Part shown: positions 1 to 11,692 of the stretch, piece after piece
Numbering within the stretch: position 1 is the first letter of the stretch
Layout of the letters: each line of letters begins with the position of its first letter
Assembly (NCBI GenBank): GCA_950295325.1
Contig: OX485806.1
Span: forward strand, 57,841,169 to 57,905,168
Source of the DNA: Polytrichum commune
Taxonomy: Eukaryota; Streptophyta; Polytrichopsida; Polytrichales; Polytrichaceae
DNA: 64,000 nucleotides
Reading direction: 5' to 3'
Position numbers and translations under genes: made by a program
Notes under the pieces: model-generated
Told to the model about the DNA's origin: nothing
What the model saw: only the letters and a program-made list of their open reading frames with translations
Databases searched by the model: none

Positions 1-1130
1 TTGAAAGCATGAATGAATACCTACATTATCTGTGCTTTATTCTCATGGAAAGGTTGGTAAACCATGTTCTTGTGATTGATTTTTGGACTTCTCTACAGTA
101 TCCACACATATTTCCATAAAGTGGCTTACATTGCATACATTGAGTATGTGTAGTTTTCATTGGTGGTCCTTTTATTGCATTAGGAATAGTTGCATTATTT
201 CTAACTATTGGTTTCGGAATGTTGCTTGTAGAGCTTTTGTGCCCATCTCCTATTTAACACATCAGTACAGGATGTATATACTGTTAATGAGCCGTTTGAA
301 TTTCTGAGGCGCAGTTGTTTGAGCTACTGTCCGTGCCAGATTTTCCAGGCGACAAACGAAACTTTCTGGAACATCTTATTCTGCAGGTGATGTGTTAAGA
401 TCTTTCTTGCTTTTCTGAATTGTTAAACCTGAAATGCTCTACCTTTCTCGAGCAGCTGTTGTAAACAGGATGCAAGAATATTGAGGAGTGCAACGCTCAC
501 TGATTTCACCAATGTAGAATCCAGTTTTTGACTAGCCTGGATTCAACTGCCTGCCCGTTTTTGACTAGCCTGCCAGTGTTTCAAAAGGACACTTGATAAA
601 CATTCCAAGGAACCTATTCAAGGAAGCCCTAGGTTCTTCTATCCTCGTTTAGTAGGGTAGAAAACACCTAAGGATATTTGTAGGGCATTGAATGACCTCA
701 AGCTGGGGGTGCAGAGGGGGCTAGAGGTGAGGTGGCAACAAAGGGTTGCATGCAACTTGCTTGAAGGAAAGCTAAAGACTGTCTAGTGTTTATATGTGAG
801 GTCAGTAAACCCAGGTTTAGATGGTAAGGATGGGTCTAGAAGGGGCTACAAAGTATACCATTCAGGTTTCTAATTTGATTGGTCATTTGAATGCAAACCT
901 GGGGTTTGTGCTCTGGATTTCAACTTTCTAACCCAAAACTACGACTCAGACTTGTCTGTAGTTTTGGTTATGTCATGCATAATTCATTTTGTACTATCTA
1001 CTGGTGCTAAATGACTTGATTCCATTGGCAGGCTCGACATTATAACAAATCAGCTCTGGAAATGAAACTGGTAGACTACTGCAACAAAGAAGTGAGCCTG
1101 CAGCCGGATATTACTGATCTCCGTGTGTAA
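1..1130 (+). CDS. 3' end of a spliced host gene (partial, terminal exons)
   Basis: Three stretches join in one frame through GT-AG introns. A possible exon ends at 56 (donor gtaaac). A 78-bp exon at 309-386 encodes AQLFELLSVPDFPGDKRNFL and six more residues, with donor gtgatg. The last exon, 1032-1130, follows the acceptor ttggcag, begins ARHYNKSALEMKLVDYCNKE and ends DLRV-stop. The two later exons are joined in phase 0. The gene enters from outside the window on the left. The product reads as an alpha-helical cytosolic-type protein tail with no membrane segment. I do not recognise the family. No stop or frameshift is visible in these exons, unlike all the transposon genes downstream, which suggests a maintained host gene. 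The 1-56 exon is the least certain part, and an exon between 57 and 308 may be missing. Confidence 0.5.
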
Positions 1131-2410
1131 GCTTCTTGAGGTCCTGGATGGCATCATAAGATACGGTGTTATTCCCTTCGATCTCAAAGTTTGTATCAAT
1201 TCATTTGAGATCGTTTTGAAAGAGACTTTCCCTTAGCCCTATCACGGTAGTGAATATTACTGGGGAATATGTTGGATCCCAGTTCTGGTGCACATAAGAC
1301 AGACTAATTAGTTTATATTCATAAGGTTATTTTGGCATCAGTTTTTGACGATTTGAAGATTCCTGTCTCTAAAAAGGACATCAAAGGGCCTAAGGACGAA
1401 ATACTTACGGATTTAGAAGTTTCTATTGACCATGAAGGTTCATTTTAGATATGCCCTGTTCCCTCCACATTTCTTATGGAACTAACAACTGATCATATCT
1501 TATCTTAACCTCTTCAGTGGCTGGCCAAAGTTGAGTTTCCGCATACTGGAGTGTTGTATCAGAGCTTTGAGCTGTGAGTTTGTTGTTGAGGTTTTTTAGT
1601 ACTGGAGTAGGTACCTCATTGTTTGAGAACGCTTGCGATTCTTCTGAGAATGGCAGAAGAGCACAAGATATCATGTCTATTTCTCATGGATAAAGATGAC
1701 AGTTAGGCAGCAACCTCGAATCATTAGATCTTATGAGGTTGAGCAGATGCATTTTTTTTCTCGAAGTAGGAAATCACAAGCCTTGGCGAAGTTTTGAAAA
1801 CTCCAGTAAGTGGAAATTATGTGAGCACTTGCAGGTGTAACCCCTTGTATAACGGAAGTATTAGTGAGTTACACAGGTAGCAAAGGGGTGCATGGCCAAG
1901 TTACTATTGTACTTGTCAAATCACACCCTGCACTTCACCCTTCTAGAGAGGCCGGGTCCTACAAGTGCTTCCAATCTAACCTTAAGTGAATATCAAGGAC
2001 AACCCCTCTTAATTGTAGGTCCTTGGTAAACCAGAGAGGGATTTTGCTAGCATTTTGCGAGTTCAGTAGGAAGTCTGAAAGTCAGTGGTGGCACCTTTCA
2101 CAAGTATTTAGACACCCACTATAATTTAGACACATCATGAAAATGTTGGTCAATGAAAATTTTTATGTCCTGCATGTGTGTTGAATGAACACTTCAAATG
2201 TTTCACCCCTGATGTATTAGCGAACTTAGTTTCCAATGATCTGTAAATGTTTCTATAGACTGTTGTGCAATCAGAATTAAAGTTCACTCAATTTCTGGTG
2301 ATTTTCCAAAAGTGAGAAAACACTGACCCAAACAGTGGTCAAGAAATCCACGCTATATTGGTTAGTTTATGGCAGACAGTGATGCATGTAAGTAATCTGT
2401 TCTATTTCTG
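1131..2410. other. 3' flank of the host gene, no gene seen
   Basis: AT-rich sequence after the stop codon at 1130, presumably 3' UTR and then intergenic DNA. The only ORFs are under 70 codons and have no family motif. No RNA gene or repeat array is seen. Confidence 0.5.
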
Positions 2411-2559
2411 AGGGGGTGCCCTTTTATTGGGCGGACGCTAAACACCCCCCCACGAACTTCTAGGGATTCTCTCTGACAGCGACAGGGCTGCCCGTAAACA
2501 TACGTCAGCAACGCAAAACTTTCTTGTCCACATAACTTTCACGTCCATAGACATCCGCA

Positions 2560-2850
2560 TCGAAGGCAGTCATGCAGTCCCGCAGATCTTGTCCCACAGT
2601 CCCACAGAACATGTCCTACAGATCTTGAACTACATATCCTTGTACCACAGAACATCTCCTACATATCTTGTACCACATAACATGTCCTACAGATCTTGTC
2701 CCACACATCCTGTCCTACAATTCGTGTCCTACGGGTAATGTACTACATATATTGTAGCACATACCAATTACAACATAGCGTATTATTTAAATGTTGTTCT
2801 ACATTTCTTGTAGAACACATACTGTCCTGCAGATCCGATATTTTCGGATC
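2560..2850. repeat. Subterminal degenerate short repeats of the MULE
   Basis: Many imperfect copies of a 20-25 bp unit resembling cctacagatcttgtaccaca occur in a row (for example 2580-2760), followed by related gtcctac and gtagaac motifs. Scattered gtcctac and gttctac words reappear beyond the transposase at 6660-6910. Subterminal repeats of this kind are typical transposase-binding regions of DNA transposons; binding here is inferred. Confidence 0.5.
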
Positions 2851-3301
2851 TAGGGTTTGGGGGCGCTCGAAGCCAGACCACACAGTTCTTCGAACCCAAT
2901 GCACACAATTCTCCGCATGTCGTGTGCTATGTGTCACATGTGTTTAGGGGTTGTAATCTGTATGTTTCATTTTCAGTTCTTTGCACTATTTTTTCCAGTT
3001 CTTGTTGCTGGAAGTAGTTCTTGGACGAATGCCATGGTTTACCGACATGTGAGGTAGCTGGTTTAGAGTACTGCTGCGGTCTTCATCGCTGCTTTCACCT
3101 CCATTGGAAGGACATAGATTTTGAGGTTTATTCCATCATCATAGTCGCCTCCATGGAGATTGCCTCCACAAATAATGTCCTGCATATGGCGAACGCACAT
3201 ATTGTCAGCTCTTATCTTGAATCCATTCCAGAGTCAGATGACGAACTCGTTCATTTTTCTCCTGCAACATTTTGTGCAAAGCAGGCTGATCTAATTTTTC
3301 G

Positions 3302-6300
3302 TTGAGAGAGAAAGTTCAAAATCCCCCTCCAGGCGTATTTGCCATGGACAACTTGGTGTGGACCAGCCACGTTACGCACAGCCAGGGTTTACACAAAACA
3401 TCTATGCTAGCAGTCATATTGTGGGATAGACTTCAGGATTTCATTCAAGGCGAGCAACAACATCCTCATTTTCCCTGCAAATTCACAAAGGAAATCGTAC
3501 GTGTTAACCTGCCAAATTCCTTGCGAACACCTCGTGCACTTGTTTTGAGGTTTGACATACTGCATACTCTGAAATTGGACCCAAATTCGTTGTTCTTCAT
3601 GTTCTGCTTGTGATAATGTGACAATAATGCAATTACCTTTAATGTTTATGGGTTTATACAATGAAGGTTTAAGGTGAACACTGCACTTACGGATCAGTAT
3701 GGTGCATCAATTTCATGTCCTTCACCTCCTGGATATTGCTCTTACTGAAGATATTCATGCAGCCAAATATCTTCAATGTGTTGTGCAATGCCCTGAGCAT
3801 GTGTGTTCTGCATTGAACATTACAGGCAATTGAGTTTACATGAACCAGTTCCAACATATACCAGTATACCAATCCACATCTATTATCATGAATGTTATTA
3901 TACCCTAGCCATTCCAGATACAGGTGCAACTTTGGCCCTGAAGATAAGTCTTCTGTAGTGGCACATGATATGCAAGCTCTACTGAAATCAACCAAAAAAA
4001 AAACAAGTAGAAGATTTGCAGAAAAAAAAGCGAGGGAAGAAGGTCGTATTGGAATATGAGTCTTTCCCTATGACCAAATCAACCCGTCCAAAGGCAACGC
4101 GCATTGGCAAAACATTAGCAGGCAACTCCGTGAAGCGAGGGTGCCAACGTTGCTTTGTTGCGAAGAAGCCATACCTGGACCACTCGTTGTGTTTGCTCAT
4201 TTACGAACATGCAGAACACTTGAATGCCGCTGGAGAACACTGTCATGGCACCATGGTCAGTGGCTTTAGATATGCACTTGGTTTAGGGATATAAGAGGAA
4301 ATGAAACTAAATATCGCTCAAATGCATGCCTATGGGTTATCACCTGCCCAAATCATGCAGCAACACACCAAAGAGGTTCGGGAGTTGGCCGCATCCAACG
4401 GGTTGGTCACCTGCGACACATTCTTGTTGCCGTCGGATGTTAGGAACATTTGCCATAAGAGGGCGGAAGAATTGTGGGAGAAACATCCATCTGACCCCGT
4501 CAGCGTCCGTATGTGGGCAAATGAGAATCTAGAAAACTTGTTCTACTACCAAGAGCACTCCCTAATGGACCTCAATTCACAATCACAAGATGACTCACCT
4601 TTCACCATAGGCATTCAAACTGAATGGCAACTAGAGATGATGGAAAAATTCGGCCACAACAGCGCTCTATCCATTAATGCCACATTTGGCACCAGCCAAA
4701 CTCGGGTGCGATTGAAATCTATGTCCTTCATCCTTGAACATGTGTTCTTCACTGTCATTGACTCATGCTAATATGTTCACATGTTGTATCCTGTCAGTCT
4801 GTCTATGAATTATTGTTTCATCATGCTTGGCCCCTATTCTAACTATACTGGTGCAAGTTATCTGCAGTACCCACTCTATACTGTCATGGTGTTCGACGAT
4901 TGGAGAAATGGCATACCTGTTGCTTTCTTCGTCATATCACAGACACGTGAACAAGACCTCCGCCCAGTTTTTTTGGCTCTACATCACAAGGTTCAAGGCA
5001 TTAAATCAGATTGGAATCCATCTTCTATTATCGTTGACAATGCACAGGCAGAAACTAATACATTGGGGTAAGCTATTTGCACATGTTCTTCCCACCTGTT
5101 TAATTGTATATTCACCTCAATATTTGTGTCCTTCATAGGCAGAAAACAATCATACAATGTCATGCAAATAGTATTAGTGGAACACAACAAATTTATAGAG
5201 TGACATACTTGTTCTTCACTTCGTGTCCTGCATCTCACGCCATCTTCTGTTCCGTGTTGCCTGTGCAGCATGGTGTGGCCGGATGCCAAAAATTTTCTCT
5301 GTCTATGGCACGTCAGGAAGGCATGGGCAGAGAATGCAGTGAAGAAAATATCAAATGCTAAAGAACGCACCAATGTTCTTGAAATGCTTGGTGACATAAT
5401 GTATGGACAAAGTTGCAAAGTTGATGATGATCATGTGGACTGGGCCCTGCACCAACTCGACAAGGTATCATTGTCTCGTCCATAGGCAACCTCCTTTATG
5501 TGATACATGAATGAAGTTTGGCGACCAAAGACCACAATGTGGTGTGTTGGAGCCCGACGGATACCATATGCATGACAGAACACAAACGCTGGTATTGAGT
5601 CCTACCATACCAACTTGAAGAGTGTTCTGCATTCTGCCAAGGAGAGGTTTGTGGGTAGGCGTATGGACTGGCTTATCTATCATCTAATATGTGATGTTTT
5701 GACTCACTATTGGTACATTGTCCAGTGCAAAGCATATGGATTCATACGCAACAAGAAACAGGAGGGCATTGTTGCATCGGCAATTATAAGAGCGAACGAC
5801 ATACTTGACACGAACGTCTTGATTTGCATGGACGAAGATGTAGCATATGTTGGGTTTGTAAACAACCGCCCGAAGGTGTGGACCATCAAATGTACAGACT
5901 CCGAATGGGCACAATTCGACTGCCCCGTCGCCATGGAGGGCATGATTTGCAAACATACCGTCAAAGTGTTCAAGATACTCCACCCTGGTGTTGATGACGG
6001 TGTCATAGTTCGTGAGGCGGGTACAAAACATGGAACACAACGCTCCACTCCAATGGCACATGCCTATTCGAGGATGTCGCAACAAACTACTCGACTCCAT
6101 GTTCCGTCTGACGTGGGGAGCCCTTTCGTCGTCGAGCGTGTGGTGCAGGAAAATGTTATTAATATGGACGTTGATGAAGAACACACTCCTCTACCTCATC
6201 TAGAGTCTATCTTTGTTGAATCAGAGCACCCCTCATAGTTCTCATCCCAGTCTACACATGTAAAGTCCTGCACCCCCCTGCCCCTTTCCCAGGAAAGTTC

Positions 6301-6574
6301 TTCACATGGAGCTCTGACCGCAAACGCAGACGACATATTCTCCTCAATTTCACGGAAGGCCGAGCAACATCCAGTTCTTCAAGATCACTTGATTGCCGGC
6401 CTTAAGGAAATTCGTGGCAAGCAAGACCAACTCATAGCTAGAGGTGTCACAAAGGTGTCGTCGACCCCTACGCCAACTTCATTCCCAGAAAGAACAGGTG
6501 ACAACTCTTTAAAACGCCGCCGAAGTTTTCTAGAATTTCCTACGCCGAGGAATAGGCTATCCTTTGCGAGATGA
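3302..6574 (+). pseudogene. MULE transposase with SWIM zinc finger, decayed
   Basis: Inferred exons: an N-terminal part within about 3302-3600, then about 4016-4705, 4868-5067, 5269-5464 and 5486-6574. The last four join by GT-AG introns with matching phases. Visible MULE core features are INATFGTSQTR, the segment VFDDWRNGIPVAFFVISQ, IIVDNAQAE, and FLCLWHVRKAW after the last catalytic region. A SWIM-type finger follows (CPVAMEGMICKH, about 5920-5955), then a basic tail. Four in-frame stops break it: TAA at 4292, TGA at 5501, TGA at 5573 and TAG at 6236. The first catalytic Asp expected in the DATFG motif is Asn here. No frameshift is needed within the last four exons. The product would have been a nuclear cut-and-paste transposase; this copy is almost certainly inactive. 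N-terminal boundaries are uncertain. Confidence 0.8.
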
Positions 6575-7727
6575 GTCCCTTGATTCATTTTATTCAAACA
6601 ATTATGTTCCTCTATACACCTGCAAACATGTCCAACGTTCCCTACATCTCAGATACTACAACGATCCACAAGAGTCGTAGTGTCCTTTCTATATTCTGTA
6701 GTTATATTATGTCCTACAGAATCAGTCCATCGTGTTTAGAACTGTTAATCATTCTGTCCTGCTATTATATACTGTATCATTTTATTATTATTGCAAGTAA
6801 TATCATTTTACAAACGTTGTTCTACCACGTAAGCTGATAGCCCAATGTTCTGCATTATCTGAAACCATATTGTACATGATATGTTTGTTTGTGTACTATT
6901 ATGTCCTGTCTATGCAGGATTAAAAACCTATTCCTAGGTTGTGGAGATTGTAGGTTTTCACAAAGTATTATAGCAGCTCATAAACTGACTTTTCGACAGT
7001 GATTTTACAAAATTGTTGTGTCTTTAAAAATATAATATACATGATAAGGGTGATGTACGCTTACAAGGTGTTGCACAGCTCCGCGCCCAACCATTCAACT
7101 ACATCGCCTACATGTTGTTGCTAATATATTGGATACCTTGCACACAAAATTATCGTCAATAGTTTCTTTCATACTATCACAGAGTCCTACAAAGTTCCAT
7201 AGAGCTATAGTGCCATAGTGTTCTGCAAAAATGACCAAACACATCCACTATACAATGATTTACAAAATTTTAGGGTCCTTTAATACATTACTTACTGTGT
7301 GCAGTAAAGCGTCATGTGTCCTTCAGGAATGTCAATGGTCTTCACCACCAATTTTGTCTACACTTTCACTCCTTGCAACCTTTCGGGTCTTCGCAATATC
7401 GTCTATATAAGAACATTTAATATACTATGCATACCAAGACTCACATTTCATAACACATAAAACTATACAGAACATGCTGCAAAGCACAACAAATCCTCCC
7501 ACCCTTCCCCTCCCATCCAAGTGCAACAAATACCCATTCATTCTTACCCATGTGAAATGATAATTCTTTATATAAAAAAAGGTGCGCATGAATGCAGTAC
7601 AAGTGGTATTTTGACCATGTTGTGTTCTATGTGCCATGAACTGGGCGTCCACAAAAACTTTGAGATTGTACACTGAAGAAAATTTTGCCTGTATTTTACA
7701 ACATGTTACACATGTTACAAATACACC
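6575..7727. other. Spacer between convergent MULE genes
   Basis: AT-rich noncoding sequence between the transposase stop at 6574 and the ancestral stop of the ULP1 gene at 7728-7730 (read on the minus strand). It contains gtcctac and gttctac words like those of the left subterminal region. The small ORFs have no recognisable motif. It presumably holds both 3' UTRs. Confidence 0.45.
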
Positions 7728-8129
7728 CTATTTTTTGTCCTCTAACTGGAGAGGTTGTGAGGCCAAACCACCCACCCTTAAGCGTCCTAGTCCGGGTGAG
7801 GGAATGGGGATCACATTCATGTTTACATAACTCCCTTTTCCTAACTTCGTAAAAATCCATCACATTTCCCATCAATCACTGCACACCAATCCATTCCACG
7901 ATAATATTACAAGCGTTGACAAACGCTCTTCTCTATTATCACAATCATAACACACCCTATTGCGACCCCCACATTACTCACATCCAAATTCAACCGCTAA
8001 TCCTACCATCCAATACCTTGTGTTCTCCTAGCTTGCTAATGAACTAATTATCTAAATTAAAATTAGGTCATAACCTACTTAACTAACTAACACCTAGTCT
8101 AGTGTAACACTACGGCTTCCCCCCTTATA

Positions 8130-8810
8130 TCACCTCGGTCCTTCAAACAGTTGCCCTTCAAACCAGCATTAAGCTCACATTACTGCTCGAATTCAGCCCT
8201 GTAGCACCCGGCAGCTGCCCTTCAAACCAGCATTAAGCTCACATTGCTGTCTGAATTCGGCTCTGTAGCCTCAGTAACTGCCCTTCAACCAGCATTAAGC
8301 TCACACCCTTCAAACCAACATTAAGCTCACATTGCTGTCCGAATTCGGCTCTGTAGCCTCGGCATCTACCCTTCAAACCAGCATTCAGCTCGCACTGCCA
8401 CCAGAATTCAGCTCTGTAGCACTCGGCAGCTGCCCTTCAAACCAGCATTCAGCTCGCACCCTTCAAACCAGCATTCAGCTCGCACCCTTCAAACCAACAT
8501 TAAGCTCACATTGCTGCCCGAATTGAGCCTGTGGCCTCGGCAGCTACCCTTCAAACCAGCATTCTGCTCGCACTGCCACCAGAATTCAACTCTGTAGCAC
8601 TCGGTAGCTGCCCTTCAGACCAGCATTAAGCTCACACCCTTCAAACCAACATTAAGCTCGCATCCTTCAAACCAGCATTCAGCTCACATTGCTGTCCAAA
8701 TTCGGCTCTGTAGCCTCGACAGCTGCCTTCAACCACCATTCAGCTCGCACTGCCACCAGAATTCAGCTTTGTAGCACTCGGCAGCTGCCCTTCAAACCAG
8801 CATTCTCCTT
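8130..8810. repeat. Tandem repeat inside the solo LTR
   Basis: About ten imperfect units built from ccttcaaaccagcattaagc followed by a tcacattgctg and gaattcggctctgtag block, with some short units of about 25 bp and longer ones of about 60-70 bp. No comparable array is visible in the LTRs at 50 and 59 kb, so it arose in this copy or a sublineage. Confidence 0.8.
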
Positions 8811-8905
8811 CGGAAGCAAGGGAAGGGGGAGAAGAGAGAGAGAGGAAGAGGGGAGAGAGGAGAAGAGAGGAAGAGAGTGAGAGGAGAGGAGTGAAGGAAG
8901 GTGCA
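8811..8905. repeat. Homopurine G/A tract
   Basis: Nearly pure purine run of gga, gag and aag units directly after the tandem repeat within the solo LTR. It gives Gly/Glu/Arg-rich ORFs that have no other support. A triplex-prone or microsatellite tract is the simplest reading. Confidence 0.7.
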
Positions 8906-9239
8906 CCCAAAGCCACACACCCCCTAACCTTACCCAACTAAAATTAGATCAAGCCTATCCACTAAACCCTCCACCCCTAAAGCAACAAGGGAAGGCCTCA
9001 AATCAAACAATTAAACCCAAGGCCCTTCCCCTTTCTTAACACACACACTTAACTTAATTCAACCAACCCATTAATGCCGCTAAGCTCCTAATTAACCACA
9101 CAAAATAGGCTTAAGGCCTAAAACATAACTCCACACCAAGCCTCACTCTTTTTATGTTTTTTTTTGTTTCAATAACGACTTCAAATGTAATTCTAAGTAA
9201 ATTCTAAACATAAAACAAATATGAGCAACCATTTTGGGC

Positions 9240-10471
9240 TCATAGAGGTCGAACCTTCACCCTCACTCGGCGATGCCGTTTGGCTGCGGGTCTTCTGCGT
9301 GCACGAGGTTGTTCTGCAGTATGCATTACAACTTTGACATTCCAGTCGGTCGCATTGTGTAGTCCTCTCTCGATCATATCAATCACTGCATTCCTAATGA
9401 CTTTTCTCGTATGCAATGCCTTTGTCCTACTATAATTCAATGCAAATCCCTGCAAGAAAATGTACACCGTCAAAATATGTATTGAAGAACATAACAAAAC
9501 TCCTCGTTAAGCGATACACACTACTAAGCGTAGGCTCTATGACTATGTTTCAATAAAATTAGAGGTCTATGTACGATTTACCTCACACAGTGTGTGGGGT
9601 CTATCTCTCACTGTCTTTGTGTACTCCATAATGTCCTTCAACATGTAGAACCCGCAGGCCCAACTTGAATTTTGTTGGGGCACATTAGCTTGTATCCAGA
9701 CATGTGATGAGTGTACCCCAACCCACATGTCAGCGTCATCTGTAAAGCCTCTCCATGCAGCCCACAACTTCGCGAGGCTCACACGAAAGTCTGTGTCGGA
9801 ATGGAACCCTGCGTCGACCAAGGAATCAAAATGATAAAACCCAAGCTTCCCTACTACGTAGAGGCTCCAGTGTTTTCCACATGTGTAAGGAATTAATAGA
9901 GTGTTAAATTCTTGCGAAGGGAGAGCCCCATACTTGTCGTGTATGAACCCTATATAGCCCTCTAAACTGTCATGTCCTTCATCTCTCAAATGCGCATGGA
10001 GTAGAGGACCAAGATAAGGACAAATGACATAACACTTCAAATTCTCAACCTGGGGATTGAGCCACGATCTAATCCATTCCATCGTGTAGTTACTTAACTC
10101 CCCATAATTTTGAATCAATGGTTTCAAATCTTCCTCCCATTGCAAACTCAAATTATCACCACGATACGTAAATTCAAAGCTTCGGATTTTCTTCCCACCT
10201 GCGTCAGCAAAGATGGTGTTCACAAGTTCTTCAAGTCTGCAGAACATAAATGTACATGTCAGACTCTATTGTCAACATTTATGGACATGTAGACTTTTAT
10301 GTTCTGCACTATAAATATAGTAGAATACTCACCGTCCATCAGATTTTTGTGTAGTCCTTCCCAACACGTCATCCATGGTTGTGTCCCGCACATGATGGCC
10401 GCTAGAGTTCAATTGCAAGAAAGAAGGGCGTGATGTCAAGGCAATTGAAATTGAGGTTATGGTAGTGGTCT
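9240..10471 (-). CDS. ULP1-family (C48) cysteine protease carried by the MULE
   Basis: Three exons on the minus strand: exon 1 from 10471 or upstream to 10333, exon 2 10236-9582, exon 3 from 9449. Donors are ggacg/gtgagt and gag/gtaaat; acceptors are ttctgcag and ttgcag. Phases match (CG+A gives Arg, then phase 0). The protease core is well preserved: His in PYTCGKHWSLYVVG, Asp in FYHFDSL, and Gln and Cys in QQNSSWACGFYML, the order of the SUMO/ULP1 catalytic triad. The tail is very basic (RARRRPAAKRHRRVRVK), suggesting nucleic-acid or nuclear targeting. No internal stop is seen. The present stop lies in the solo LTR; without it the frame runs four to five codons further to a stop at 7728-7730. 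The 5' end is missing at the junction with Ty3 sequence. ULP1 domains are known passengers of plant MULEs; the activity is inferred. Confidence 0.8.
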
Positions 10472-11692
10472 AAACATCTTATCGGAGCACACCATGAAGA
10501 GGTTGGGTTTTAGTCTTACGGGTCCATCACCTTTCATCATCAACATGGCGAACCAAACTCCGGCCATGCCTTTGGGAATGATTAAGGATTGTAGGATTAG
10601 CACTGGAGGGGAAGAATATGTAGTCACTTTTCATGTCATCAAGATGCACTCCAACAAAGATATATTCCCTATTTTGCTAGGTAGGCCATGGTTGAGAATG
10701 TCGGAGGCTATTGTAGAGTGGGGGGGAGCCAAGCCTTCCATTACTTATGGTCCTAAGGATAATAGGGTCAAGGTTTCCATAAGGTCATTAGATGGTTGGG
10801 TGAGAAAGGAGGTCTCCTCATCCTCGGAGGATGAAATTGATGATAAGGGAGATGACATGGACCTTGAGGCATTGGTAGGAGTGGTCCACCTGGGTGGTCA
10901 TGGGAAGGTCGTAGATTCAGGATTGGGTGGTTTAGGTCCTAGTTTCTATAATTATGGGGATGATGGGGAGTATGCCCAATGGTTGAGGGATTATCTGGAG
11001 TCGGAGTTTGATGTAATGGTGACGTCTCACCATGCATATTTGAACGATGGGGTTATTAGTTCTAGGGGCGAGGAATATTCCTTGTTGGAACTATGTGAAG
11101 TACTTACCGAGGAGAAGTGGATTTTAGGGGGATTGACACCTTGGGTAGAGAGTATGGAAGAGAGTGACGTTAGTTTAATACATATAAATGAGACTCAGAA
11201 TGAGGAGGCTATTATGGAAGTGGAGAAGTTGGAGGAGCCACTGCACTTCAAGACTACATCGACGGGAATAATGATTGGGCAGAATGTCAAGGATTATCCT
11301 AAGGTTCTTCCGGATTGGTATAAGAACAAGGATGAACAAATTCATGTGTTGGAAGCGGATTGAAAATATGTGGATGTGACAACAAAGAATGGGGAGGTTA
11401 GACAAATGAAGATGGGGTCTAAGTTGGACGAGAGGGAGATCAAGCAATATAGCGAGTTGGTGGATGAATTTAGTGACACCTTTGTTTGGTCGTATGATGA
11501 GCTCAAAGGGATTCCTAGAGAGATGGTGGAGCATTGCATTCCTTTTATTCCGGGTGCTAGGCCAATTAGGCAAAATGAGAGAAGAATGAACCCACAATTA
11601 CAATTGTTGGTTAAGGGAGAGTTAGAGAGATTGTTGAAAGCCGGGTTTATTAAGCCGGTGGAGATTACGGATTGGATCTTTCCGATGGTATT
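10472..11692 (+). pseudogene. Ty3/gypsy pol fragment (protease end to RT start)
   Basis: The translation aligns by eye with the element at 50 kb. Shared strings include HTMKRLGFSLTGPSPFIINM, PLGMIKDCR, FPILLGRPWLR, YNYGDDGEYAQWLRDY, EPLHFKTTSTGI and GFIKPVEITDW. It starts just after the protease active-site region and stops abruptly at the RT N-terminus, at 11692. One in-frame stop lies at 11361-11363. Neither LTR is attached, so both ends are rearrangement breakpoints. The left break coincides with the loss of the MULE right end. Confidence 0.85.

Larger units (their letters stand above)
7756..9244 (-). mobile_element. Solo LTR of the 50-kb Ty3 family, TSD gaggt
   Basis: On the plus strand it begins TGTGAGGCCAAACC, followed by CACCCTTAAGCGTCCTAGTC. 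This is the reverse complement of the 3' end of the LTRs at 50114-51583 and 58723-60292. Its far end, accATTTTGGGCTCATA, is the reverse complement of the LTR start TGTGAGCCCAAAATGGT. The 5-bp repeats gaggt at 7751-7755 and 9245-9249 form the target duplication. Its length of 1489 bp agrees with the 1470-bp LTR of the complete element. No internal retroelement sequence is present, so unequal LTR recombination is the likely origin. It lies in the final codons of the ULP1 gene. Its middle has diverged into a local tandem array. Confidence 0.9.
2411..10471 (+). mobile_element. MULE transposon (Kaonashi-like) carrying transposase and ULP1 protease, right end lost
   Basis: A degenerate left subterminal region (about 2411-2850) is followed by a SWIM-type MULE transposase on the plus strand. 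A convergent ULP1-family protease lies on the minus strand, with only about 1.15 kb between the two stop codons once the solo LTR at 7756-9244 is discounted. Motifs such as gtcctac and gttctgca recur on both sides of the genes (2560-2850, 6600-7230, 10240-10310), which suggests one element. The left end probably starts near GGGGGTGCCC (about 2412). The right end is cut off near 10471, where Ty3 pol coding sequence begins. No matching terminal inverted repeat or target duplication could be found, so both ends are approximate. Kaonashi MULEs with a captured ULP1 domain are known in plants. Confidence 0.65.

Noticed and set aside
240-390. Alternative frame DVYTVNEPFEFLRR across the second exon
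   Set aside because: It hits a stop at the donor site and does not continue into the last exon, while the chosen frame joins in phase.
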